A DNA stretch of 64,000 bases. Origin: Pseudorhodobacter sp. E13. Lineage in GTDB: Bacteria > Pseudomonadota > Alphaproteobacteria > Rhodobacterales > Rhodobacteraceae. A program made the translations under genes and the position numbers. Below, piece by piece: positions 17,221-25,825 of the stretch; position 1 is the stretch's first letter, and every line of letters begins with the position of its first letter. The stretch lies in assembly GCF_003991405.1 (NCBI RefSeq), contig NZ_RPEN01000155.1, forward strand, positions 155,074-219,073. Direction: 5' to 3'. The notes beneath the pieces were generated by a model. That model saw nothing but the letters and a program-made list of their open reading frames with translations. It had not been told where the DNA came from and ran no database searches.

Positions 17221-17607
17221 ATGATCAACGCAATGAAAATGGGCGCAGGTCTTGTTGCCGCTACGGTTCTGTCGGGCTGCGTCGCGGGTGAACACTTCGA
17301 AGGAACCGAGCGCTATCGCGGGGCCAGTTCCGTCATCGCGACGGGTCAGGACCAAGGGCGCGATACGGGCGTGTTGAACAATGGCCGCGCAGCCATTGCC
17401 TATGACCCGGATGGTTGCCAGAACTGGATCATCGACGATGGTTTGGAAGGCTATTCCTCGCCGCGTTATGACCCGGTATCCGGTCTGCCGATCTGCAATG
17501 ACTATTACCCGCCGGGCACCGTGATCCGCGATTACCAGTCCAGCACCGAAGGCATCGAGGACCGTGTGTCCGGCCACGGGCGCAAGACAGTGGTTGTGCG
17601 TCGCTGA
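17221..17607 (+). CDS. Small lipoprotein sharing the two-Cys module of the preceding OmpA protein
   Basis: The 128-residue protein has a lipobox VLSGC at residues 16-20, so it should be lipid-anchored. Residues about 62-92 repeat the module of the upstream protein: D-P-D-G-C, DDGLEGY, P-R-Y-D-P, and a second Cys exactly 26 residues on (Cys66, Cys92). It begins five bases after the OmpA-domain gene stops and is followed by a strong terminator, so the two form one operon. The function is unknown; a joint envelope role is likely. Confidence 0.82.
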   Translation: MINAMKMGAGLVAATVLSGCVAGEHFEGTERYRGASSVIATGQDQGRDTGVLNNGRAAIAYDPDGCQNWIIDDGLEGYSSPRYDPVSGLPICNDYYPPGTVIRDYQSSTEGIEDRVSGHGRKTVVVRR

Positions 17608-17628
17608 TGGTGGCGACACGAAAAACCG

Positions 17629-17657
17629 GGGCCGCAGCGAAAGCTGCGGCCCTTTTT
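17629..17657 (+). terminator. Rho-independent terminator of the OmpA/lipoprotein operon
   Basis: A 10-bp perfect stem (GGGCCGCAGC with GCTGCGGCCC) has a GAAA tetraloop, followed by five T. Confidence 0.9.
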
Positions 17658-17805
17658 GCGTTTTTCCGGGGTGCTGGTTTGGCGCGCTTTCGCCTGTCTG
17701 TCGCCCAAAAAGCGCGCAGTTTCCGCTTGTTAGAAAATTGTCACTTGTCAGAGGGGCAATGCAGCCCCACACTTAGCTAATAACCGTTGCAAGAAGGAGA
17801 ATTCC

Positions 17806-18825
17806 TTGGGCATCAGCGCGCTGACCCCCCCGACACCCCCGCAAGACATTGTAGAAACCCTGATGGAGTTCCCTGACAATCGCTTGCTGATCGACCTTTG
17901 TGGCGAATTTGATCGCAATCTTGCACAGATTGAGCATCAAACCGGGGTTCACATCTTGCGACGGGGCAATCGGCTGGCGGTGATCGGGGACAAAGCCTCG
18001 CGTGAGTTGGCCTCGGCGGTGTTGTCGGGGCTTTATGCGCGGCTGGAGGCTGGAAAAGGCGTCGAGGCTGGCGACATCGACGGCGCAATCCGCATGGGCC
18101 GCCCGATGCCCGACCGAGAGCTTGCCGCGACCGAACAGATCGAAATGTTCTCGGGCGAGAAATACGAGCTGCGCACCCGCAAGAAACCGGTGGAGCCGCG
18201 CACCGAGGCGCAGAAAGCCTATGTCGGCAATCTGTTTGACCATGAGCTTGGCTTTGGCATCGGCCCGGCGGGCACGGGCAAGACTTATCTGGCCGTGGCC
18301 GTTGGCGTGACGATGTTTCTGGCGGGCGCGGTTGATAAAATCATCCTGTCGCGCCCCGCGGTCGAGGCGGGGGAGCGTTTGGGCTTTCTGCCCGGTGACA
18401 TGAAGGAAAAGATCGACCCTTACATGCAGCCGCTTTACGATGCGCTGAACGATTTTCTGCCGCAAAAGCAGCTTGCCAAGCTGATGGAGGAAAAACGGAT
18501 CGAGATTGCGCCGCTGGCCTTCATGCGGGGGCGCACCCTGTCCAATGCCTTTGTGGTGCTGGATGAGGCGCAGAACGCCACGACCATGCAGATGAAAATG
18601 TTTCTGACCCGTCTGGGCGAAGGATCGCGCATGGTGATCACGGGCGACCGCACGCAGGTAGACCTGCCGCGCGGCACAGCCAGCGGTTTGGCCGATGCCG
18701 AGCGCATCCTGAAAGGGGTTAAAGGCGTCAGCTTCAATTACTTCACCTCCAAGGATGTTGTGCGCCACCCGCTTGTCGCCCGCATCATCGAGGCGTATGA
18801 GGCACAGGATGGAGCCTCTGGTTGA
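17806..18825 (+). CDS. phoH: PhoH-family ATPase
   Basis: The 339-residue cytoplasmic protein has an N-terminal KH-like RNA-binding part and a P-loop ATPase domain: GPAGTGKT (153-160), VVLDEAQNAT (Walker B) and MVITGDRTQVDLP. PhoH-like proteins linked to ybeY are thought to act in RNA metabolism or ribosome maturation as ATPases or helicases. TTG 17806 has AAGGAG six bases upstream. The gene overlaps ybeY by 17 bases and starts the run phoH-ybeY-corC-like-lnt, a well-known alphaproteobacterial cluster. Confidence 0.93.
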   Translation: MGISALTPPTPPQDIVETLMEFPDNRLLIDLCGEFDRNLAQIEHQTGVHILRRGNRLAVIGDKASRELASAVLSGLYARLEAGKGVEAGDIDGAIRMGRPMPDRELAATEQIEMFSGEKYELRTRKKPVEPRTEAQKAYVGNLFDHELGFGIGPAGTGKTYLAVAVGVTMFLAGAVDKIILSRPAVEAGERLGFLPGDMKEKIDPYMQPLYDALNDFLPQKQLAKLMEEKRIEIAPLAFMRGRTLSNAFVVLDEAQNATTMQMKMFLTRLGEGSRMVITGDRTQVDLPRGTASGLADAERILKGVKGVSFNYFTSKDVVRHPLVARIIEAYEAQDGASG

Positions 18826-19336
18826 CACAGTGATCGAAGACCCACGGTGGGACGGGTTCGGCCTGCCCGCCGTGGCAAGCCGCGCCTGCGCTGCGGCGAT
18901 GGCGCATCTGGGGCTGCCCACGCAGGGCTTTACCCTGTGCCTGATGGGCTGCGATGATGCGCATATCGCCACGCTGAATGCCGATTTTCGTGGCAAGCCC
19001 ACGCCGACCAATGTGCTGTCATGGCCCTCGGAGGAGCGCGCGGCGGAATATGCAGGCGAGCGGCCAGAGCCGCCGGAACCGGGCGAGGCAGACGATCCCG
19101 AAAGTCTTGGTGACATTGCCATCGCATGGGAAACCTGCGCCCGAGAGGCAGAGGCTGCGGGCAAACCCATGGTCGACCATGTGACACATTTGGTGATTCA
19201 CGGCTTGTTGCATCTTCTGGGCTATGACCACATTGACGACACAGATGCCACATTGATGGAAAACACTGAGATCGCCATACTTGAAACCTTGGGCCTGTCG
19301 GACCCATATAAAGAGGCCGCCCCGTTCGCGGGGTGA
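18809..19336 (+). CDS. ybeY: Endoribonuclease YbeY (16S rRNA maturation)
   Basis: The 175-residue single-domain metalloenzyme has the zinc motif H-G-L-L-H-L-L-G-Y-D-H near residue 130 and the preceding LNADFRGKPTPTNVLSW signature. YbeY takes part in 16S rRNA 3' processing and ribosome quality control. A proline/glutamate-rich insert (ERPEPPEPGEADDPE) after the first motif is typical of alphaproteobacteria. ATG 18809 lies inside the end of phoH; an in-frame ATG at 18797 is an alternative. Confidence 0.95.
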   Translation: MEPLVDTVIEDPRWDGFGLPAVASRACAAAMAHLGLPTQGFTLCLMGCDDAHIATLNADFRGKPTPTNVLSWPSEERAAEYAGERPEPPEPGEADDPESLGDIAIAWETCAREAEAAGKPMVDHVTHLVIHGLLHLLGYDHIDDTDATLMENTEIAILETLGLSDPYKEAAPFAG

Positions 19337-19355
19337 TATTTTCGGAAAAGGACAG

Positions 19356-20297
19356 ATGGGTAGTACGAACAATGGGTCGGTTGCCGCAGCGGATTTGCAA
19401 AGCGCGACGGACCAGGATGAAGGCGAGCCTCCGCAACGGGGGTTCTTTGGCAGGATCATTGACGCGCTAAGCCCGTCTGACCCTGTGCAAGACGGTGATG
19501 CGCGCCCCGTGCAGGGCCCCCAACGCCCTAGCGCCGCTGCAACCACCCATGGCATCGCCAATCTGCGCAAGTTGCGCGTCGATGATGTGGCCATTCCCAA
19601 GGTCGAAATCACCGCCGTCCCTGTGACCATCGGCAAGGAAGAACTGGTCGAGGTGTTCCGCGAAAACGGTTTCAGCCGCGTTCCGGTTTACAAAGGCACG
19701 CTGGATCATCCGCTGGGCCTTGTTCTGCTTAAGGATCTGGCGCTGCAATACGGGTTTGCCGGGGCCTCTGGCCGGTTTTCACTGCGCAAACTGCTGCGCC
19801 CGATGCTTTATGCCCCGCCGTCCATGCCTGTCGGTGTGCTGCTGCAAAAGATGCAGAAAGAGCGGGTTCACATGGCTTTGGTCATTGATGAATATGGCGG
19901 TGTCGACGGGCTTGTCACCATCGAAGACCTGATCGAAACCGTGATCGGTGAGATCGAGGATGAGCATGATGAGGTTGAAGGCGCGCTGTGGAAGGAAGAG
20001 CCGCAGGGCGTGTTCCTTGCGCAGGCCAATGCCCCGCTGGACGAATTTGAAAAAGCGCTGGGCCTGACTCTGCGCAACGGCGAGGATGACGGCGATATTG
20101 ATACGCTGGGCGGCCTTGTTTTCCTGCGCATCGGGCGTATTCCCGCGCGGGGTGAGGTTGTGCCGCATGAAAGCGGGGCGGAGTTTGAGGTTGTCGATGC
20201 CGATCCGCGCCGCATCAAGCGTTTGCGGGTGCGCCTTCCCGGTGCGGTCGCGCGCCGCGCGGCAACGGCTGCCGCCTCGGCCACAGCCGCAGAATGA
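19356..20297 (+). CDS. CBS-domain hemolysin C/CorC-type protein, soluble form
   Basis: The 313-residue protein lacks the membrane DUF21 domain. A disordered N-terminus (1-75) is followed by a CBS-domain pair (VAIPKVEITAVP, GFSRVPVYKGTLDHPLG, ALVIDEYGGVDGLVTIEDL) and a C-terminal CorC_HlyC transporter-associated domain (DIDTLGGLVFLRIGRIPARGE), then an Ala-rich tail. Relatives are linked to magnesium or cobalt efflux and adenosine-nucleotide sensing. It overlaps lnt by four bases (ATGA), the usual pairing. Confidence 0.9.
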   Translation: MGSTNNGSVAAADLQSATDQDEGEPPQRGFFGRIIDALSPSDPVQDGDARPVQGPQRPSAAATTHGIANLRKLRVDDVAIPKVEITAVPVTIGKEELVEVFRENGFSRVPVYKGTLDHPLGLVLLKDLALQYGFAGASGRFSLRKLLRPMLYAPPSMPVGVLLQKMQKERVHMALVIDEYGGVDGLVTIEDLIETVIGEIEDEHDEVEGALWKEEPQGVFLAQANAPLDEFEKALGLTLRNGEDDGDIDTLGGLVFLRIGRIPARGEVVPHESGAEFEVVDADPRRIKRLRVRLPGAVARRAATAAASATAAE

Positions 20298-21793
20298 GGC
20301 AACGCCTTTTGGGCGCTTGGCCGGGCTGGACTGCTGCCGGGGCCGCCTTTGGCCTTGGCGCGGTCATGGCCTTGGGTCAGGCCCCGCTGGGGTTGTGGTG
20401 GCTGACGCTGCCCGCTTTTGCCGCCGCACTCCATCTGATCGCGCAGGCGCAAAGCTGGGGCCGGGCGGCTTGGCTGGGGTGGTTTCTGGGCGGCGGTTAT
20501 TTTCTGGTGTCGCTGTCATGGATCGTGGAACCCTTTCTGATTGATGCCGAAACCTATGCCTGGATGATCCCTTTCGTTCTGGTGCTGATGCCTTTTGGCA
20601 TGGGGCTGTTCTGGGCTTTGGCGGCGGGTCTGGGCCACCGACTGCCACAGCGCCTTGCCGCTTTGGCGGTGATGTTCGCCGCAGCGGAGCTGTTGCGCAG
20701 CTATCTGTTCACCGGCTTTCCCTGGGCGCTGATTGGCCATATCTGGGTCGATACCCCTGTGGCGCAGCTTGCAGCTTTTGCCGGCCCCATCGGGTTGACA
20801 CTGCTGACGGCAGCCATTGCCGCAGCCATTGCCAGCGCGCGGGTCGGCCCGGTGGCCGCAGCGGCCCTTGCACTGGGGGGCGCCTATATCTTTGGCGCGG
20901 CCACATTGAACACGCCCATCCCGCCGCGCGCCGCCCCCGCAATCGTCCGCCTTGTGCAGCCCAATGCCGAACAGCACTTGAAATGGGAGGCAGATCGCGC
21001 CCATTTCTACTTTCAGCGCCAGTTGGACCTGACCGCCGCCCGGAAGGATGGCCCGCCGCCGGATCTTGTTGTTTGGCCGGAAACCTCGGTTCCGTATCTG
21101 TTGAACGACAACGAGGGCGTTCTGGCCGCGATTGCGCGTGCGGGGCAGGGGGCGCAGGTGGCGGTGGGTATCCAGCGGGTTGAGGGCAATCGCGGGTTCA
21201 ACAGCCTTGCGGTGATTTCAGCCGAAGGCCGTGCCACCCATATTTATGACAAGTTCCACCTTGTTCCCTTTGGCGAATATATCCCCTTTGGTGATCTGGC
21301 CTTTGATCTGTTCGGCATCTCGGCCTTTGCCGCGCAGCAGGGGGCGGGCTATTCGGCGGGGTCGGGGGCGGCGCTGCTGCCGCTTGGCACGCGGCTTGGC
21401 ACAGCGCTGCCGCTGATCTGCTATGAGGCGGTGTTTCCGCAAGACTTGCGCGCGGCACCGGGCCGGGCGGATTGGATTTTGCAGATCACAAATGATGCGT
21501 GGTTCGGCAAGCTGACGGGCCCGTGGCAACACCTTGCCCAAGCCCGCCTGCGCGCGATTGAACAGGGGCTGCCCTTGCTGCGGGCTGCCAATACCGGTGT
21601 CTCGGCGGTGATTGATGCGCGCGGGCAAATCGTCGCACAGATCCCACTGGGCGTGGCCGATTTCCTTGATGCCGCCCTGCCGCCCGCGCTGCCTGCCCCG
21701 CTTTATGCCCGCAGTGGCGATGGCCCGATCTTTCTGTTGCTGATCGGACTCGCCGCCTTGATGTTCACCCGCCGCCGCCGCGCAAATGCTTGA
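20294..21793 (+). CDS. lnt: Apolipoprotein N-acyltransferase
   Basis: The 499-residue inner-membrane enzyme adds the third acyl chain to lipoproteins. An N-terminal bundle of about seven helices precedes a periplasmic nitrilase-fold domain with the triad Glu (VWPETSVPYLL), Lys (YDKFHLVPFGEY) and Cys (LICYEAVFP). A last helix (FLLLIGLAALMFT) ends the protein. The start overlaps the corC-like stop. Two lipoprotein substrates are encoded in this window (17221 and 63233). Confidence 0.96.
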   Translation: MRQRLLGAWPGWTAAGAAFGLGAVMALGQAPLGLWWLTLPAFAAALHLIAQAQSWGRAAWLGWFLGGGYFLVSLSWIVEPFLIDAETYAWMIPFVLVLMPFGMGLFWALAAGLGHRLPQRLAALAVMFAAAELLRSYLFTGFPWALIGHIWVDTPVAQLAAFAGPIGLTLLTAAIAAAIASARVGPVAAAALALGGAYIFGAATLNTPIPPRAAPAIVRLVQPNAEQHLKWEADRAHFYFQRQLDLTAARKDGPPPDLVVWPETSVPYLLNDNEGVLAAIARAGQGAQVAVGIQRVEGNRGFNSLAVISAEGRATHIYDKFHLVPFGEYIPFGDLAFDLFGISAFAAQQGAGYSAGSGAALLPLGTRLGTALPLICYEAVFPQDLRAAPGRADWILQITNDAWFGKLTGPWQHLAQARLRAIEQGLPLLRAANTGVSAVIDARGQIVAQIPLGVADFLDAALPPALPAPLYARSGDGPIFLLLIGLAALMFTRRRRANA

Positions 21794-21818
21794 CTTGGCT
21801 GCAGCGCGGGCATAGCGA
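21790..21818 (+). promoter_or_regulatory. Candidate promoter of metK
   Basis: TTGACT (21790-21795) and a weak TAGCGA (21813-21818) are spaced by 17 bases. They overlap the lnt stop codon. Transcription would start just before the riboswitch aptamer. The -10 match is poor. Confidence 0.3.
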
Positions 21819-21830
21819 ACCGTTATAAAC

Positions 21831-21874
21831 CGTCACAACGGCTTCCTGGCGTGGCGTGTATAACAAACGGAGCA
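21831..21874 (+). promoter_or_regulatory. SAM/SAH riboswitch controlling metK translation
   Basis: The core TCACAACGGCTTCCTGGCG is the hallmark of the SAM/SAH riboswitch class. P1 forms between CGTCAC (21831-21836) and GTGGCG (21851-21856). The 3' element GGAGCA (21869-21874), which contains the ribosome-binding GGAG of metK, pairs with the loop GGCTTCC as a pseudoknot. Ligand binding would therefore hide the ribosome-binding site eight bases before the metK ATG. The class is found mainly upstream of metK in Rhodobacterales. Confidence 0.92.
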
Positions 21875-21881
21875 CTTCCCC

Positions 21882-23048
21882 ATGTCACGAAATAATTACG
21901 TTTTTACCTCCGAGTCCGTCTCGGAAGGGCACCCGGATAAGGTCTGCGACCGGATTTCCGATGCCATTCTGGATGCTTTCATTGCGATTGAACCGAATGC
22001 GCGTGTCGCTTGCGAAACCTTTGCGACCACCAAGCGCGTTGTCGTGGGGGGCGAGGTTGGCCTGTCAGACCCGGACAAACTGCGGGAGATGATGGGCAAT
22101 GTCGACGGCATCGTGCGCGATTGCATCCGCGACATCGGCTATGAGCAGAAGAAATTTCACTGGGAAACAGTGAAGGTTCATAACTACCTGCACGAACAAT
22201 CCGCCCATATCGCGCAAGGCGTCGATAAGGATGGCGCGGGCGATCAGGGCATCATGTTCGGCTATGCCTGCCGCGAAACCGATGCGCTGATGCCAGCCCC
22301 GATCCAATACAGCCACGCGATCTTGCGGCGCTTGGCCGAGGTGCGCAAATCCGGTCAGGAAAGCACCCTGCGCCCCGATGCCAAAAGCCAGATTTCGCTG
22401 CGCTATGAAGATGGCAAGCCGGTGGAGGTAACCTCGATCGTGCTGTCGACCCAGCATGAGCACAAGAAGCAATCCAGCCACGACATCCGCGCGATTGTGG
22501 AACCCTATATCCGCGAAGTGCTGCCCGCCTCCTGGATCACCCCCAACACTGAATGGTGGGTCAACCCGACGGGAACCTTTGTCATCGGCGGGCCGGATGG
22601 TGACGCGGGCCTGACGGGCCGCAAGATCATCGTGGATACCTATGGCGGTGCGGCCCCGCATGGCGGCGGCGCGTTTTCCGGCAAAGACCCAACCAAGGTT
22701 GACCGTTCGGCAGCTTATGCCGCGCGCTATCTGGCGAAAAACGTGGTGGCCGCAGGGCTGGCCGATCGCTGCACCATTCAGGTGTCTTATGCGATTGGTG
22801 TGGCCAAGCCGATGTCGATCTATGTCGATACGCATGGCACCGGCAAAGTGCCGGACGCCGAGCTGGAAAAGGCCGTCTGGGGTGCGATGGACCTGACCCC
22901 GCGCGGCATCCGCACCCATCTGGGCCTGAACAAGCCGATCTATTCCCGCACCGCAGCTTACGGCCACTTTGGCCGCGCGCCGGAAGCAGACGGTGGGTTT
23001 AGCTGGGAAAAGACCGACCTCGTCGATGCACTGAAAAAGTCGTTCTGA
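21882..23048 (+). CDS. metK: S-adenosylmethionine synthetase
   Basis: The 388-residue cytoplasmic enzyme makes SAM from methionine and ATP. It has the N-terminal [21 protein letters not shown], the flexible-loop hexapeptide GAGDQG, the P-loop-like [19 protein letters not shown] and [13 protein letters not shown]. It is of normal length. Control is by the SAM/SAH riboswitch in the leader. A strong terminator follows, so it is monocistronic. Confidence 0.98.
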   Translation: MSRNNYVFTSESVSEGHPDKVCDRISDAILDAFIAIEPNARVACETFATTKRVVVGGEVGLSDPDKLREMMGNVDGIVRDCIRDIGYEQKKFHWETVKVHNYLHEQSAHIAQGVDKDGAGDQGIMFGYACRETDALMPAPIQYSHAILRRLAEVRKSGQESTLRPDAKSQISLRYEDGKPVEVTSIVLSTQHEHKKQSSHDIRAIVEPYIREVLPASWITPNTEWWVNPTGTFVIGGPDGDAGLTGRKIIVDTYGGAAPHGGGAFSGKDPTKVDRSAAYAARYLAKNVVAAGLADRCTIQVSYAIGVAKPMSIYVDTHGTGKVPDAELEKAVWGAMDLTPRGIRTHLGLNKPIYSRTAAYGHFGRAPEADGGFSWEKTDLVDALKKSF

Positions 23049-23067
23049 TTAGAGTTGGACCGAAATG

Positions 23068-23096
23068 AAAAAGCCCCGCGATAGCGGGGCTTTTTT
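23068..23096 (+). terminator. Rho-independent terminator of metK
   Basis: GCCCCGC (23073-23079) and GCGGGGC (23084-23090) form a stem with a GATA loop, extended by A-T pairs and followed by six T. Confidence 0.9.
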
Positions 23097-23150
23097 GTGT
23101 TTCGAGGGGCTGCCAGGTAGGGGGGAACAACCCTTCGTGATGACACCAAA

Positions 23151-23468
23151 TTATTCGCTTACCTTCGACCGTGGTCGATCAAAAACGCGATTGGCTTTTC
23201 CGTTCACCGGTCGATATTCGACCAAATCTCCGTTTCCGTCAGAAAGATAGAGGCTACCGCAAGTGTTGCACTCCCACGCCAAACGACTGGTTTCTGCGCG
23301 TCTGACACGCATACACAATGTTTCTCGATCTTCGTCTTTACTTTCAATGGCCTCATCAATGGCATTCAGAAAATCAAAATAGGTCTTATCACCAATAATA
23401 TGGGCTTTGCAGGATAGGTAATCCGTTTGATCCAGTATGATCGCACCACAAGAGCAATGGATTTTCAT
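23151..23468 (-). CDS. Small zinc-ribbon-like protein of unknown function (105 aa)
   Basis: The 105-residue protein begins with C-S-C-G (Cys5, Cys7), has Cys20, and carries a later C-N-T-C-G pair (Cys67, Cys70), suggesting a zinc ribbon split by a helical middle (FLNAIDEAIESKDEDRE). I do not recognise the family. The gene is clearly more AT-rich than its neighbours and stands alone between the metK terminator and an aldolase gene, so it may have been acquired. About 110 bases on the upstream side hold no other gene. Its ORF structure is convincing but function is open. Confidence 0.65.
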   Translation of the reverse strand: MKIHCSCGAIILDQTDYLSCKAHIIGDKTYFDFLNAIDEAIESKDEDRETLCMRVRRAETSRLAWECNTCGSLYLSDGNGDLVEYRPVNGKANRVFDRPRSKVSE

Positions 23469-23582
23469 AGCTTGATGCCATTTTCCAATTGAACGCCACT
23501 ATTGGGAAATACTTTGGCGGTGGCATCCGATCCATTTAATCCGTTCTCTGAGGCAGGATGGTCTTTTCGCGGATTCACCACC

Positions 23583-24347
23583 CTACCCCTTCCACTCTTT
23601 CACCAAGGCTTTGCATCCCGCCAGCATCACACCGATATCCAGCCCCACGGCGGTAAAAGTGGTTCCTGCCCCTACTGCTTCTCGCAGAAAGGCAGGGTCG
23701 GCGCTTAATATTCCCGCCGCCTTGCCCGTGGCCTTTATCCGCCGCACGGCATCCAGAATGGCGGCTTTCACCTCTGGGTGGCCCAACTGCCCCGGAAAAC
23801 CCATGGAGGCGGCCAGATCGGCAGGGCCGATGAACAGGCCATCCACGCCCTCCACCGCCGCAATCGCTTCTATCTGGTCGAGCGAGGCTTTGGTTTCCAC
23901 CTGCACCAGCAAGCAAATCTCGGCATTCGCACGGGCGGTATAGTTCGGAATCGCGCCAAACCGGCTGGCCCGCGACAGGCCGGAAACACCGCGCATACCA
24001 TGTGGCGGGTAAAGCACGGCGGCAACGGCGGCGCGGGCTTCCTCGGCTGTTTGCACATAGGGAACAAGGATCGTCTGCGCCCCTGCATCCATGATCCGCT
24101 TGATCTCTACCGCGTCATTCCAGCCGGGGCGGACGCCGGCATGGGTGGGGTAGGGGGCCATGGCCTGCAACATCGCCTGCACCTGCGCGGGATCATTTGG
24201 CGTGTGTTCGGTATCGACCATCACCCAGTCAAACCCACAGGTCGCCACCGCCTCGGCCGAAGCGGCATTGGCAATGGAAACCCAAAGCCCGATCTGCTGC
24301 TGCCCCGCTTTCAGCGCGGCCTTGAAGTGGTTTTTCGGCAAGTCCAT
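23583..24347 (-). CDS. HpaI/HpcH-family class II aldolase
   Basis: The 254-residue TIM-barrel protein has VMVDTEHTPND, the catalytic-arginine segment GVRPGWNDAVEIKRIMDAGA, metal ligands Glu in LLVQVETKASL and Asp in GLFIGPADLAASMG, and a C-terminal FTAVGLDIGVML. Relatives cleave 4-hydroxy-2-oxo acids such as 2-keto-3-deoxyglucarate or 4-hydroxy-2-oxoheptanedioate to pyruvate and an aldehyde. The substrate cannot be read from the sequence. It lies 33 bases before aroQ's end on the same strand; joint transcription is possible. Confidence 0.9.
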   Translation of the reverse strand: MDLPKNHFKAALKAGQQQIGLWVSIANAASAEAVATCGFDWVMVDTEHTPNDPAQVQAMLQAMAPYPTHAGVRPGWNDAVEIKRIMDAGAQTILVPYVQTAEEARAAVAAVLYPPHGMRGVSGLSRASRFGAIPNYTARANAEICLLVQVETKASLDQIEAIAAVEGVDGLFIGPADLAASMGFPGQLGHPEVKAAILDAVRRIKATGKAAGILSADPAFLREAVGAGTTFTAVGLDIGVMLAGCKALVKEWKG

Positions 24348-24380
24348 CGCAGTATCCCCCTTAGGCGCCTTTGCGCAGGT

Positions 24381-24815
24381 TCAGGCCAAAAGCGTGGCCA
24401 GGCGCCGGATCGCGGCCTGATAGCCTTCGGTCCCCAAACCCGCGATCACCCCTTCGGCCCGCAACGAGACATAAGAGTGATGCCGAAACGACTCGCGCTT
24501 GTGGACGTTAGAGATGTGAACCTCGATCACCGGGCCGTCAAACGCGTTCAGCGCGTCCAGAATGGCAACGGATGTATGGGTAAAGGCCCCGGGGTTGATC
24601 ACGATTCCGGCGGCTTTCTCGCGCGCCTCATGGATCTTGTCGATGATCGCGCCCTCATGGTTGGATTGAAACCCCTCAACCGCCAAACCCAGCCCTTGGC
24701 CCAAAGCCGTGCAATCGCGCAGCACGTCTTCCAGCGTCTCCCGCCCATAGATTTTCGGCTGGCGCTTGCCCAACAGGTTCAGGTTCGGGCCGTTCAACAA
24801 ATAGATCGTCTTCAT
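24381..24815 (-). CDS. aroQ: 3-dehydroquinate dehydratase, type II
   Basis: The 144-residue dodecameric enzyme of the shikimate pathway dehydrates 3-dehydroquinate. It has [19 protein letters not shown] (catalytic Arg and Tyr), the substrate loop [16 protein letters not shown] and [17 protein letters not shown] (catalytic His). ATG 24815 ([11 protein letters not shown]) is preferred, as GGAG lies ten bases upstream; an in-frame ATG at 24824 would sit one base after that site. Confidence 0.96.
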   Translation of the reverse strand: MKTIYLLNGPNLNLLGKRQPKIYGRETLEDVLRDCTALGQGLGLAVEGFQSNHEGAIIDKIHEAREKAAGIVINPGAFTHTSVAILDALNAFDGPVIEVHISNVHKRESFRHHSYVSLRAEGVIAGLGTEGYQAAIRRLATLLA

Positions 24816-24883
24816 CAGGGGCATACTCCGGCAGTGTCCGGGTCAAGCTTCGCCCCGCCCAATCGGAAATGCAACGGCCCCCA

Positions 24884-24916
24884 TTCATCTATTCCCAAAT
24901 ATCCGCGCCGCAGGCC
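24884..24916 (-). repeat. Dispersed intergenic repeat, type 2, copy 2
   Basis: On the minus strand this reads GCCTGCGGCGCGGATATTTG then GGAATAGATGAA. It matches the element at 38395-38430 closely (shared GGATATTT and GAATAGATGAA). It lies between divergent aroQ and trmB. Confidence 0.55.
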
Positions 24917-24923
24917 CCGGCCG

Positions 24924-24948
24924 GCCACAGCCACAGCCACAGCCACAG
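24924..24948. repeat. Four tandem GCCACA hexamers
   Basis: GCCACA occurs four times without interruption plus one base, in the aroQ-trmB intergenic space about 60 bases before the trmB start. It is a simple repeat whose copy number could vary. Confidence 0.8.
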
Positions 24949-25006
24949 ATGCTTGACGCGCCGCGCCCCACGGGCTACCCCCGCCGCGCCAACCAAAGGG
25001 GGCGCC

Positions 25007-25714
25007 ATGACCAACGATGACAGCAAAACCACGCCAGAGCGCCGCAATTTCTATGGCCGCCACCATGGCAAGACCCTGCGTTCCAGCCAAAAGGCCTATC
25101 TGGCCGAAGACCTGGAGGCGCTGCGCCCCAAAGGCACCAGCCGCGCCGATAACCCGGCCCGCAAACCCGTGGACCCGCACAGCTTCTTTGCCGATGGCCG
25201 CCCCCTGTGGCTGGAAATCGGCTTTGGCGGGGGGGAGCATTTGGTCCATATGGCGGCGCGCTATCCGGATGTGGGCATCATCGGTTGTGAACCCTTTGTG
25301 AACGGGGTTGCGATGCTGTTGGGCAAGATCCGCGCAGCAGGCGTCAGCAATCTGCGCGTCCACCCCGAGGATGTGCGCGAATTGTTCGACATCCTGCCGG
25401 ATGCCTGTATCGACAAAACCTTTCTGAACTATCCCGACCCTTGGCCCAAAGCCCGCCACCACCGCCGCCGTTTCGTGACACCGAACCACCTGCTGCCCTT
25501 GGCGCGGGTGATGAAACCGGGGGCAGAGTTTCGCGTGGCCACGGATATTGACGATTACGTCCGGCAAACGCTGGAAGAGGTGCCGCCCGCCGGGTTTGAC
25601 CTGATCAGTCAATCGGCGACGCCATGGGCGGATTGGATTTCGACCCGCTATGAACAAAAAGCCATCCGCGAAGGCCGCCCGCAGCATTACCTGACCTTCC
25701 GTCGCCAAGGCTGA
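25007..25714 (+). CDS. trmB: tRNA (guanine-N7)-methyltransferase
   Basis: The 235-residue SAM-dependent enzyme makes m7G46 in tRNA. The start is marked by NFYGRHHGKTLR. The SAM-binding motif is WLEIGFGGGEHLVHMA, followed by IGCEPFVNGVAMLL and the TrmB signature LNYPDPWPKARHHRRRFV. ATG 25007 is chosen because upstream sequence encodes the hexamer repeat and is not conserved-looking. It shares its source of SAM with metK 3 kb away, but is not in an operon with it. Confidence 0.97.
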   Translation: MTNDDSKTTPERRNFYGRHHGKTLRSSQKAYLAEDLEALRPKGTSRADNPARKPVDPHSFFADGRPLWLEIGFGGGEHLVHMAARYPDVGIIGCEPFVNGVAMLLGKIRAAGVSNLRVHPEDVRELFDILPDACIDKTFLNYPDPWPKARHHRRRFVTPNHLLPLARVMKPGAEFRVATDIDDYVRQTLEEVPPAGFDLISQSATPWADWISTRYEQKAIREGRPQHYLTFRRQG

Positions 25715-25785
25715 TCGCGCAGAAGGGGGCGCTCCCGCCATTCGTTGCTACCGCGTGCCGCGGCAGCGCCTCAAGGTTGGGCCGG

Positions 25786-25807
25786 GCCGCCCGCTGGCGC
25801 GGGCGGC
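25786..25807. terminator. GC hairpin between trmB and the TRIC gene
   Basis: A 9-bp stem (GCCGCCCGC with GCGGGCGGC) has a TGGC loop. It lies between convergent genes and has no T run. Confidence 0.45.
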
Positions 25808-25825
25808 GGTAGCACCCGGACAGGC

